Below are positions 22,239 to 32,184 of a stretch of 64,000 nt of DNA, piece after piece (within the stretch, counting starts at the first letter, position 1; the number at the start of each line of letters is the position of its first letter). Below the pieces are notes generated by a model. It was not told the DNA's origin. It ran no database searches and was given only the letters and a program-made list of their open reading frames with translations. Made by a program: the position numbers and the translations under genes. Origin of the DNA: Erythroxylum novogranatense (Eukaryota; Streptophyta; Magnoliopsida; Malpighiales; Erythroxylaceae); assembly GCA_029891385.1 (NCBI GenBank), contig JAIWQS010000078.1, forward strand, positions 124,001 to 188,000, written 5' to 3'.

Positions 22239-24079
22239 TGTAGGAAAATCCCGGTGTGAGCATCACATGCCCACGGTGCAGAAAAACAAAAACTTTTATT
22301 CCGGGACCTTCCTGAAAGCCAGGATCCATGTGTTTATATAACAAACTCAAACCATAACGGTCAAAGGAGACCGTCTCTAACGGTATCCACGCAGAGATTG
22401 GAGAACCTAACCAGGACAAACCCTTTGACCCGGGAATAGCTAGAACAAATTAAAGACTGCTAGATCTTACCTTTGTCCTTGGAGAGCTTGAATCAACGAT
22501 GAAGAGGAGATGAAACCTTGATGATCGTTGGTGAGAAGAGAAGTTGCTTAGGATTTTCTAAAAATCCTTCTTCCTTCTTTCTTTCTAAAAGCCACGAAGA
22601 TCATCTCTCAAGAAGAGGAAAAACCATTTTTTCTTTCAAAACTCTTCTTATCCTTCATAACCAACGATGGTCTCACTTCATCTTTCATGATTTTGTCTTT
22701 TAGCCATTTAATTCATTAATGACTAAGCATGAAAGGAGAAGGTTCTCCTCCTTTCCACGTTGCAACATATATATATATATATATATAATTTAATTAATTA
22801 ATAACATATATATATGTATATATAAATGCTGAAATGGTCCAGTCACACTGGGGTCGGTCCTACCGACCTACCGGGTCCCGGTATGGAAAAACCACCAGAA
22901 ATCCTTTTCAGCAATATCGATGTCGCGACCTCATCGGGACATATCTCGATCTCATCGGGATCCATTTAATCTATTGCTCTCCATATATTGGATCTCATCC
23001 AAAACTATTTTACTAATTCTCCGAGACACTCTTATCGTGTGACCCATTAGGTTCCGATTATGTTGGCCACTTAGATTAACACTTAATCTGAGCAAGTCAT
23101 GAGCGGTATCTAGCAACACATCATGACCCCGATTGACGGAAAGTAATTAGTTTGACGAATGAAGCTATATTCATCATGAACCATATTACGAACCTTTCCA
23201 TAGACAATTCTGGTGCAATTCGTCCTTTCACCATGCTATACCCCACTTGGTTATGAGTATGGGCAATGTGTCAACTCTTACTAGGCGACTACGTCAAATC
23301 TAGTCCAGTGATATCGTTCTTGTCTTGGGACTCATTACTTTATATGTCATGAAGACACTCTTCATGACATATATACTCCGGCCAGAGATTTCCAAGTAAT
23401 GACCCTGACAAGAGGCTATGGGTATCATCTTCTGCTATCACAGAAGTGGTGAATCCTCTATTGGCTACTCAATTACCTTTGAATACCTCAAGCTGTACCC
23501 AAGCACCACCCTATGAGCGACCTCTGTAAGGCAACAAGGAATGGAGTCAAAGCACATAATCAAGTATCAAGATATCCTTGAGCACCTCGAGTCTAAGGAT
23601 ACTTGCACCATTGCTATGATAAGATTATCACTGACATTAGAATAGGACATCCATGTGATGATCTCATAGCAGGTCATCCAATGTACTTACTACCTCTAGT
23701 AAGCATCCACATCTCAACCCTAACTATCTCATATTTACGACCGAGATCGACCGCTTGACCAAATCGAGGAGTTTGAGATGTCTAGTCTTCCGGATTACCG
23801 ATGTCCGGTCTCGGTAATCCTATGACTAGGGATAATTTGAATCTTGACATAATTGCACATGATAGGAATCTCGATAGTATGATCACATCACAATTTCCTT
23901 TATGCTATGTCATATATCATGGACTTCATTAATTTGCTTATTGATCAATATCAGTTCATTAATAATGAACAGCAACGTAATGAAATATGCCTTTCTTTAT
24001 TTATTCATAAAGACTGTACACAAATTTGTACAAATTGCGCTAAAGGCGATTGCCTTCAGGGCACTACTCTAACAAGGCA
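22234..24079 (-). mobile_element. Solo LTR of the Tork-like copia family, with TSD AGGCA
   Basis: 1836 bp (22239-24074) flanked by perfect AGGCA repeats (22234-22238 and 24075-24079). Its reverse complement matches the 3' LTR at 60446-62237: it ends TGTTAGAGTAGTGCCCT on the minus strand and begins with the reverse complement of GGGATTTTCCTACA. No internal region remains, so a whole element inserted into the copia gag/protease gene and was reduced by LTR-LTR recombination. The TA microsatellite at about 22766-22786 is part of the LTR and also occurs in the other copies. Confidence 0.92.
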
Positions 24080-24690
24080 CTGTCTCTAAATCTTCCTTAT
24101 CTTTGCCTCATATGTTTTATGTTTCTAAACTATCGTTAAATCTTATTTCTATTGGTCAATTATGTGAACTTGGTTTGGACTTACATTTTTCGAGTCATGG
24201 TTGTACTGTGCAGGACCCACAGACAAGAAAGATTCTTAAGACCAGCTGTAAGGTTGGATGACTTTTTCAGCTCACTTCTCTTCATCTTCCTACACCAACT
24301 CTCACCGCAGCTGTTACTTCCGATATATAGCACTCGCGCTAGGACACATCTCTCGTTCTAGACTAGGTCCTTTAATCTTTAGGGGTTGTTTAGGATCTGT
24401 TAAACAAACAATTTCGGATTGTGTTTAATGTCAACTTACTAATGATCATGCTTTAACTTTTCCAGTCAGTAATTCTATTACTTCTGCATCTTTTAACTTG
24501 GTTCTTTATGATATTTGGGGTCCTTCCCCAACTGTTGCTATGGGTGGATCACATTATTTTGTTATTTTTATTGATGATTTTTCTAAATATACCTGGATTT
24601 ATCTTATATGTAATCGATCTGAGTTATTCTCAATTTGCATCTATGGTCAAAACTCAGTTTTCTTACAATGTTAAGGTTTTTCCTAACCTA
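24080..24690 (+). pseudogene. Copia protease/integrase part, decayed (right part)
   Basis: Resumes after the solo LTR: LPHMFYVSKLSLNLISIGQLCELGLDLHF (frame shifts), then GCTVQDPQT, RLFQLTSLHLPTPT, and integrase start with IWGPSPTVAMGGSHYFVIFIDDFSKYTWIY (about 24510-24600) and MVKTQFSYNVKVF. It stops within the integrase core at about 24690, where an unrelated LTR fragment begins. RT and RNase H are missing. Confidence 0.82.
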
Positions 24691-25412
24691 CCTTGAATTC
24701 CTTGCTTAAGAAATTGGCTTAAGGATATCTTTCCTCTTGCTCCTCTTGATCCCCTTCTATAATAACTAAAATCTCACCCAATAGGGTTTTCAATTGAAAA
24801 TCTCACAAAGCAAAATCACTAAAATTGGTTCTAGAATACCTAAACTCATGCATTTACTAAGCTTCATGAACCAAAATTCTTCCAAAAATCCAAAAGATTA
24901 ATAATGATCTTACCTTGAATCTTCACCAAATGAAATGATTATTAGCTCAAATGGAAGCTCTTCTTTTCCTCTTCCTTTTTTCCTTTTTGAACAACCTCAA
25001 AATCTCTCTTAAAGCCTAAGAAAATTGAAACCCTAGCTTGTTTTCTCTTCTTTCTCTCCTTCTCTTCTTCTCTTCATATTTCTCTCTCTTCTTTATGACA
25101 CTCTCTTTTTCTCTTCAATTTTTGTTCTTCTCTCTTCTTAAATGTAAGACCACTATTTCTTCTTCCAATTCTACCCTTAATGAGTGTGAAATGCCCAATT
25201 TGTCCTTCCTTCCATGCCTTAAGTCTTTTATACTTAAGTATCTTGTCAAAAATGCCATTGAATGTTCTTATAACCTTAACACTTTAATTCTATTGACCCA
25301 TGAAATAAATCCTACTAACTTTGACATAATTAAATAACTCTAAGATAATTAATCTATCAAAACCTCAAAAATTATTTAAATCATGCATAATAAAAAAATT
25401 TGGGGGCCAACA
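24691..25412 (-). repeat. Chromovirus-type LTR fragment
   Basis: Resembles the start of the LTRs at 44.0-45.2 and 51.1-52.3 kb (minus strand): TGAATTCCTTGCTT, pyrimidine-rich stretch CTTCTTTCTCTCCTTCTC, and the terminus AAATTTGGGGGCCAACA at 25396-25412. Only about 720 bp remain; no partner or TSD found. The long open frame at 25038-25337 is a product of the CT-rich tract, not a gene. Confidence 0.65.
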
Positions 25413-26211
25413 ATTTGTTTACTTTGAAACAAACATTTAAAACATGGAGGAATCACCAAATTAAAGCAACAATTAGTTGGGGTCAAAGATGAAGTGGATT
25501 CTTGTAAAAAAGTGAGTCATATTGTGAAATGGAAATTAAAGACTCTATTTGAAGAGTGTCAATATGAGAAAGATAGAATCCAAAGACTAAATTACAAATT
25601 GGTAGTGGAAGTTAGTGGTAAATATGATAATGAGAATGTTGAAGGTGGTAGTATTCTTACGCAACAAGAAGGGAATGTTGCACTTGATGTTAGGAAAAGA
25701 AGCCTATATGTATCTTCTTCTTTTTTTGCACCGCATATAACTCTTGGAACTTATCCTTCAATCTATAGTGCCTTAAAATATAGAGAAGTAGCTTATAATA
25801 TGGATATGGCAATAACTAGATAGTGGTATGATTCAAGTATAGTATTTCATGCTACCTAGTCTTATTATTATCAGCCTATGGTAGATGTTATTGCCTCTTA
25901 CAATCTAAGATACAAATCTCCTTTAATTGATGACTACAGAAATAAACTTATGAGTAGCTTTGTTTATGAAATTAAAAGTTATTTAGATGAAAGAACAATC
26001 ACTTGGGCTACTTTTTGGTGTTCAATCATGTGTGATGGTTGGATAAATATAAGATAAGAACCTATTATTAATTTGTTTGGTTTATTTTGTAAAGAGGACA
26101 ATCTTTTTGGATTCTATTGATGCATCTGACCTTATTAAGAATGTTGATACTCTATTTAAGATATTTGATGAAGCTGAGAATGAAATTAGGTTAGAAAATA
26201 TTGTTCAATTT
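25413..26211 (+). pseudogene. hAT-family transposase, BED finger and DUF659 N-terminal part (segment 1 of 3)
   Basis: Opens with a BED-type zinc finger remnant (CLL*NKHLKHGGITKLKQQLVG, one Cys codon now TGA), then a charged linker (ECQYEKDRIQRL) and the DUF659 start: MVDVIASYNLRYKSPLIDDYR, KSYLDERTITWATFWCSIMCDGW (about 25870-26045), and SIDASDLIKNVDTLFKIFD (about 26114-26170). Frameshifts and stops are frequent. It is cut at 26211 by the gag-only retroelement (TSD AATTT). Such proteins are cut-and-paste transposases or their domesticated relatives; this copy is dead. Confidence 0.85.
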
Positions 26212-26454
26212 TGTTAGCGATCTAGAAGGGGGGTTGAATAGATCTTTAAGCTTTTTGTAATTTTCTACAATAAAATCATAAGTTAATTCACACAAAAACA
26301 ATTTAAACAAATTTAAATGAAAAGAATAGGGAAGAAGAGCAAACACTATTTTTATAGAGGTTCGGTGCTAAGACCTACATCCTCTACCTAAGCCCCCACT
26401 TAAGATTTTGCAAACCACTTTATTATACACTTTGTAGTTCAGTGTGAACTCTTA

Positions 26455-26640
26455 CAATGCCGCTTGATTTTCGGCTCAAGCTACCTTTACACTTGATTTG
26501 TGTTCCGGCACAAATCCTACCAACACCACTTGATTTCCGGCTCAAGCTACCTTTACAAATGATTTGTCTTCCGGCACAAATCCTACCAACACCACTTGAT
26601 TTCTGACTCAAGCTACCTCACACGTGACCTTTCACTAGTC
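26455..26640. repeat. Tandem repeat in the gag-only LTR
   Basis: About three copies of a 60-65 bp unit containing CTTGATTTyCGGCTCAAG, CTACCTTTACA and CCGGCACAAATCCTACCAA. The same array is in the other LTR (about 30090-30265), so it predates the insertion. Confidence 0.8.
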
Positions 26641-26921
26641 ACTCAAATTGTAAGAGAAAATAATATAAAGATTGAAGAACAAAGCTCAATACAATGGTGT
26701 GACAAGATAAGAGCAATAGTGAGCAAAATATGAAGCAATAGTGGAGTATTTTTCTTGTAGAACTTCACTAAAATTTTTCTCTGATCATCCACTCTTATAC
26801 TTGAAGAAAAATAGCTGTTGGGAACCCATATAGCCGTTGTATGATTGTTGTGACCGTTCCTTAACATCCTCCTTTCCATTTGTGGCTAATTGAACCGTTG
26901 GAATTACTTTGCTGTACCCAT

Positions 26922-27115
26922 AAGTCGACTTGTCGAATGTATAAGTCGACTTGTTACAATACTTTTCGTAAAATTTCATCTCCGTTCTTCTATAAGTCGA
27001 CTTGTGTTGTATAAGTCGACTTGTGGTCCTCGATAAGTCGACTTATGTTGTTCTAGTCGACTTGTGCTGTTAAAATCCTGATGTATAAGTCGACTTATGC
27101 TGTGCAAGTCGACTT
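26922..27115. repeat. AAGTCGACTT palindrome cluster in the LTR (8 sites)
   Basis: Eight GTCGACTT sites in about 190 bp, seven of them in the form ATAAGTCGACTT(G/A)T or CAAGTCGACTTGT. The core AAGTCGACTT is a perfect 10-base palindrome. The second LTR has the same eight (30557-30750) and the internal non-coding region another group (27970-28150). Dense, self-complementary and restricted to this element, they may bind a protein or form RNA hairpins; role unknown. Confidence 0.85.
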
Positions 27116-27350
27116 GTGTTGTCTTCAACGGTAACATCCAACCAAATCTTCTATAATCCTTATTATTTATGTCTCTTGCACTTATAAGAAAGCTTCCATC
27201 TTAATTCCTCAATGATTAATCACTTGCCCATCTTGATTTGCACAATAATAATCCCAAAGTACCTGAAATAATTTCTTAACTAATTCTATACATTTTATTA
27301 TTATCAAAACATAAGTGGGATTTAATTTGTCAACCACCATTGGTCCAACA

Positions 27351-27364
27351 TTCTCCCCCTTTTT
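27351..27364 (-). other. Polypurine tract of gag-only element
   Basis: The minus strand reads AAAAAGGGGGAGAA directly before the 3' LTR start TGTTGGACC at 27350. Confidence 0.88.
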
Positions 27365-28140
27365 GATAATGACAAAACACTTAGAAATTGTTTAAGAAAT
27401 GAAAACAAGGAAACATTGATCAAGGTTTTTATACCTTGTCATTTTAGTTAGAAGTCTCCCCCTCAATCATATAAATCATTGAATTTAATAACCTTGTAAG
27501 ATCAAATTCATAAAAGTAATTTGAAATCATGATAGACTTAAATTAAAGACAATTATCACATACTCCCCCTTAATCAAGTAACTAAAGAATATCCAATTTC
27601 TCATTTTTCTCCCCCTTTTTATCATAATCAAAACAACTAATACAAACCAACAATGGATGGAATATCGCAATCACATTAAATAGAGAAGCAAGTCATCAAA
27701 CACAAATAGTCTCAAGTAGCAAGCAAATACAAATAATATGAAATGTTGGTCTTGGCTAGATACAAAAACCATCATGGTGGAGAAACATCATCATCATGAA
27801 TAAATCTCAAAAGTAGACGAGAATATGTTTTCGGAGATTTTGTGAAAAAGAGAATTTTTAAAGAAGACCTAGATAACTTATATTCGACTGGCAGTTCATA
27901 AGAAAACACAAAGAAAATGCAAAGTCATTACATAACATAACAATCCAACAATGGAACCCGTGTAAACATAAGTCGACTTGTTTTACCTCCATAAGTAGAC
28001 TTATCGACCCTCATAAGTCGACTTGTCGATTTGCATAAGTCGACTTATCCTGAAATTTCTTCATTTCCATAGTGTTGTGTACATCATAGGTCGACTTATT
28101 GACCCACACAAGTTGACTTGTTAGCAGACTTGTCACCAAT
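27365..28140 (-). other. Non-coding 3' part of gag-only element with palindromes
   Basis: Between the end of gag/protease and the PPT. No gene. A second purine-rich run on the minus strand (27535-27625, GGGGGAG words) and the palindrome group 27970-28150. This is the place where integrase, RT and RNase H would lie in a complete SIRE element. Confidence 0.7.
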
Positions 28141-28150
28141 TAGTCGACAT
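27970..28150. repeat. AAGTCGACTT palindrome group, internal
   Basis: At least five GTCGAC sites plus variants AAGTAGACTT and AAGTTGACTT, same motif as in both LTRs. The last lies in the truncated protease reading frame. Confidence 0.8.
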
Positions 28151-29820
28151 CCACTATCAATGTACCATGTGCTTGGTGGATCTTCATTCCTTGTTTGTAC
28201 CTACAACTAAAACATCCTTTCTTCTCATTGATACCCAAGCCATCTTGGGTCCATTTTGGTTAGTCATATAAACCACATTACGAGGAGCTATACCTTTTAC
28301 TACCCAGATTTTCTTTACATTAATGCATCTTCTAATACTTTTGCATGCAATTTCTATATGACCGTCTTTTAAGCATCTAGCACATTTAACAACTTTGTCA
28401 TCTTTAGTAAATTTAGAAATCAAAGAACAATCTCTATCAAAAGGATCATATCCTAAACCATGTTTAGAAATTGAATATCTTTGTAAAGACAACATCTCTT
28501 CAAACTTTGCATTTCCACCAGCAAATTTTCCAACCACATAAGAAAACTCCTTTCTAAGTCTATCAAGCTCACAAGTAAGATTTTCTTTTTCAGCAAGGCA
28601 TGTAGAATGATCTTCCTTAGGACAATCTAAATCATCAATCGTCTCATGTAAAGCATTATTTTCAGCAACCAATTCCCTTATTTTCTTTCTCAATTTCTCG
28701 TTGATTTCAATAGCTTCTTCAAAATCAATTTGTAAAGCATTAAAAGAATCTATAAGTTCTTGATCTGAGATTATTACCTCTTCCTCATCATCACTTGTCA
28801 AGAAGCCATCTGCCATAAGAGCAAGGTTGTTTTCATCATTGCTTTGATATGCTTCCTCATCATCACTCCACGTGGCTATAAGGCTAGCTTTCTTTTTCCC
28901 TTTGTCATTTTTCTGGAGATTTGAATTTGAGGATGAGTTTTTGCATTCTCTAGCATGATGTCCTCTTTCCATGGCAAATTTCTTCCTTTCTCCATTTCTT
29001 CCACCATTTAATTCCTTCCTCCGATTTTTGAGAAGTCCTTTGAATTTTCTCAAATTTCTAGCGTACATTGCTATTTCTTCGTCTTCCTCCTCTTCATCTA
29101 TTTTTTTATCACTTTCATCAAAAGAAGAAGTATTAGCTTTTAAAGAAATTGATTTTTGTGACTTACCTCTACCTCCTCTGGATTTGAGAATGATCTCATA
29201 GTTGATAAGTGATCCCACCAAGGCGTTGAATTCCAAATGATTCAGATCTTTGGATTCCATAATGGCGGTGAATTGTGAGTCCCATTCCTTTGGTAGTGAG
29301 CGAAGAATTTTCTTCACCTTCTCACTATCCGTCATATGCTTTCCAAGGTTGCCTAATCCATTTATGATTTCTGCAAAACGATCAAGCATAGTGAAAATAG
29401 ACTCACCTTCCTTCATGACAAACATTTCATAGTCATGGAGAAGCATGTTGATCTTTGTCTCCGGACTTGGTTGGTTCCTTCATGGGTGATGCGAAGTCTT
29501 TCCCACATTTCTTTCGCGCTGGTACATGAGTTAACTCGGTTTCTTTCCTCAACCGTGAGAGCGCAGTATATCAGTTTCATAGCCTTCGCATTGATGTAGG
29601 CTTGCCTCCAATCATTGTTGTCATACTCCATCTCTGTTTTTAACTCACCATTTTCTTTCAACGGTGGTTGTGGACCGAAGATAATGATCTTCCAATATTC
29701 CACTCCTTCGTGTATGATGTGATACTTCATAGGATTTTTCCAAGATGAATAGTTAGTACCATTAAATAAAGGAGGGCAATAATTTGTGTTACCTTCTTCC
29801 GCTAGTTTGTTGTGTGCCAT
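28141..29820 (-). pseudogene. SIRE-type gag with protease stub, two frameshifts
   Basis: Start ATG 29820 (MAHNKLAEEG) closely follows the PBS. Gag UBN2 region with PPLFNGTNYSSWKNPMK, NAKAMKLIYCALT, ITHEGTNQV; a one-base loss near 29440 moves the frame, which resumes at MLLHDYEMFVMKEGES (29446) and continues KILRSLPKEW, an acidic region, a coiled-coil-like stretch (NEKLRKKIRELVAENNALHE), a degenerate knuckle GHHAREC and an intact CX2CX4HX4C knuckle CARCLKDGHIEIAC. The long frame stops at 28184. One frame over it reads STWYIDSGC (DSG at about 28150), the protease active-site start, then ends. So the protease is truncated immediately after its catalytic motif. Gag would package the element's RNA. 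Confidence 0.9.
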
Positions 29821-29830
29821 CCCGGATATA

Positions 29831-29846
29831 CGCTTTCGATACCAAT
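29831..29846 (-). other. Primer binding site of gag-only element
   Basis: The minus strand reads TTGGTATCGAAAGCG next to the 5' LTR end (29847), a near match to the initiator tRNA-Met site. Confidence 0.8.
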
Positions 29847-30985
29847 TGTTAACGATCTAGAAGGGGGGTTGAATAGATCTTTAAGCTTTTTCTAATTTTC
29901 TACAATAAAATTAGAAGTTAATTTACAAAAAAATAATTTAAACAAATTTAAATGAAAAGAATAGGGAAGAAGAGCAAACACTGTTTTTATAGAAGTTCGG
30001 TGCTAAGACCTACGTCCTCTACCTAAGCTCCCACTTAGGATTTTGCAAGCCACTTCATTATACACTTTGTAGTTCAGTGTGAACTCTTACAATGCCGCTT
30101 GATTTTCAGCTCAAGCTACCTTTACACTTGATTTGCCTTCCGGCACAAATCCTACCAACACCACTTGATTTCTGGCTCAAGCTACCTTTACAAATGATTT
30201 GTCTTCCGGCACAAATCCTACCAACACCACTTGATTTCCGGCTCAAGCTACCTCACACGTGACCTTTTACTAGTCACTCAAATTGTAAGAGAAAATAATA
30301 TAAAGATTGAAGAACAAAGCTCAATACAATGATGTGACAAGATAAGAGCAATAGTGAGCAAAATATGAAGCAATAGTGGAGTATTTTTCTTGTAGAACTT
30401 CACTAAACTTTTTCTCTGATCATCCACTCTTATACTTGAAGAAAAATAGCTGTTGGGAACCCATATAGCCGTTGTATGATTGTTGTGACCATTCCTTAAC
30501 ATCCTCCTTTCCATTTGTGGCTAATTGAACCGTTGGAATTAATTTGTTGTACCCATAAGTCGACTTGTCGAATGTATAAGTCGACTTGTTACAATACTTT
30601 TCGTAAAATTTCATCTCCGCTCTTCTATAAGTCGACTTGTGCTGTATAAGTCGACTTGTGGTCCTCGATAAGTCGACTTATGTTGTTCTAGTCGACTTGT
30701 GCTGTTAAAATCCTGATGTATAAGTCGACTTATGTTGTGCAAGTCGACTTGTGTTGTCTTCAACGGTAACATCCAACCAAATCTTCTATAATCCTTATTA
30801 TTTATGTCTCTTGCACTTATAAGAAAGCTTCCATCTTAATTCCTCAATGATTAATCACTTTCCTATCTTGATATGCACAATAATAATCCCAAAGTATCTG
30901 AAATAATTTCTTAATTAATTCTATACATTTTATTATTATCAAAACATAAGTGGGATTTAATTTGTCAACTACCATTGGTCCAACA
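29847..30985 (-). repeat. 5' LTR of gag-only element
   Basis: 1139 bp, TGTTAACGATCTAG...GGTCCAACA, followed by the TSD AATTT. It carries the 8-site palindrome cluster at 30557-30750 and the tandem repeat at about 30090-30265. Confidence 0.93.
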
Positions 30986-32184
30986 AATTTAATATTAATA
31001 ATGATTCCACTTATAAAGCAGCTGGAAGTAGATTGTAAAGCAAGTATAATTCTTTTATTGGACTCCTTGTGTTGTACATTGCATTAACGTAATGTTGGAA
31101 AATATAAAAGATGCTAGATATTTTCCCACTATTAATGAGACTATATAGAAAGCAAAAAAGTGACTAAGTTAATCTAGAATTATGTATCAGTCCTGAATTT
31201 AATGAAAAGGGATTTTAAAAATGGTAGGAATTTATGTGGTTCTGCTGTTATAAGATTATCACTTTAATGTTTTATTTTGATGAAGAAAAATTGAGACAAA
31301 TATTTACAAGTGATAAGTGAGTTGTATCTTAGCATACTAGGTCTAATGTTAGATTAGAGGTTTTTATAATTGTACTTAGATAATGAATTTTGATCCCTAT
31401 GTCAATTCATCATTTAAGTTTGTGTGCCTTTGGAGATGGTACTTCATCTGGCTGATAGTGACAAGAAGGCAATAATGAAATTTTTTATAATACCATGGAG
31501 AGGGTGAAGGAAGCATTCAAGGTCAATTTAAAAAATAGACCTTCTTTGTACACATCTTATCTTGTATTCATCAACGAGAGATGGGAAAGAGAACTTTACT
31601 ATCTACTATTTGTAGCTAGGCATTTTTAAATCCTAGTGTTTATTTCATAGCAAGTTTGCAAAGAAAGATGAAGTTAATAAAGGAATGTTATTAATTATTA
31701 CAATAATTATTATCCACGACATGATGCAAGATCTCATAAGCTCACAAATTGATATTTATAAAGATACTTTCGGTGATTTTGGGATGCTAATTGCTATTTA
31801 CTAAAGAGACAAACTTAATCCAAGTATATGTTTGTTCACTTTTATTACTTGTTGAAAATTAGTCATCACTTTATTTTATTTATAATGATTTTTTGTCTTA
31901 TAGTTACTTGGAGGGACCAATTGAAAAGTGGTATTCTAAAATTACAAAAGTTTGCAATTCAAATTTTAAGTCAACATGTGAGTGTAAAAGAATGTAAAAG
32001 GAATTAAAGTATATCTGAATTCATCCATTCTAAGAAAAGAATAGATTGGAGTACAAAAATTGAGCTACTTAGTTTTTGTTTGATACAATTTAAAGCTTTA
32101 GGAAAGATGTATCTTATTATCATTATTAAGTTAGATATAATTTCTTGTAATTTTTAATAATTTAAATTTATTATTTACTAGAAT
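30986..32184 (+). pseudogene. hAT-family transposase, middle and dimerisation domain (segment 2 of 3)
   Basis: Continues the gene of segment 1 after the retroelement: NDSTYKAAGS (the catalytic-region TDN.SNYKAAGK of DUF659 proteins, about 31000), LCCTLH, then decayed frames with MERVKEAFKVNLKNRPS, QDLISSQIDIYKDTFGDFGM (about 31720-31790), WRDQLKSGILKLQKFAIQILSQ and FIHSKKRIDW (hAT C-terminal dimerisation domain, about 31905-32070). Many stops; no intact frame over 60 codons. Cut at 32184 by a solo LTR. Confidence 0.8.

Larger units (their letters stand above)
26212..27350 (-). repeat. 3' LTR of gag-only element
   Basis: 1139 bp, plus strand TGTTAGCGATCTAGAAGG...GGTCCAACA. Contains a near-tandem repeat of about 64 bp (26455-26640, CACTTGATTTCCGGCTCAAG units) and the palindrome cluster at 26922-27115. 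Confidence 0.93.
26207..30990 (-). mobile_element. Gag-only LTR retroelement (TR-GAG type, SIRE-like), with TSD AATTT
   Basis: Complete element 26212-30985 with perfect TSDs AATTT (26207-26211, 30986-30990). Two LTRs of equal length, 1139 bp each, differing by scattered point changes; minus-strand PBS and PPT in place. The 2.5 kb interior encodes only a gag protein and the first residues of a protease; integrase, RT and RNase H are absent, so it must move with enzymes from another element. The gag type (SIRE/Maximus-like) and the PPT AAAAAGGGGGAGAA point to a Ty1-copia SIRE ancestor. The class is known as TR-GAG; whether this family has been described is unknown. Confidence 0.9.

Noticed and set aside
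22766..22820. TA microsatellite considered as an independent marker repeat
   Set aside because: Part of the copia LTR; corresponding TA runs are in the other LTR copies.
24152..24361. 69-codon frame MVNYVNLVWTYIF...
   Set aside because: Wrong-frame reading of the decayed copia protease/integrase region; the correct frame shows copia motifs.
25038..25337. 99-codon open frame MFSLLSLLLFFSS...
   Set aside because: Caused by a CT-rich tract inside an LTR fragment; the same kind of tract lies in the other chromovirus LTRs without a conserved frame.
26922..28150. Repeated AAGTCGACTT motifs considered as a CRISPR-like or satellite array
   Set aside because: Spacing is irregular, intervening sequence is LTR or element body, and both LTRs carry the same set; it is an element-internal motif cluster.
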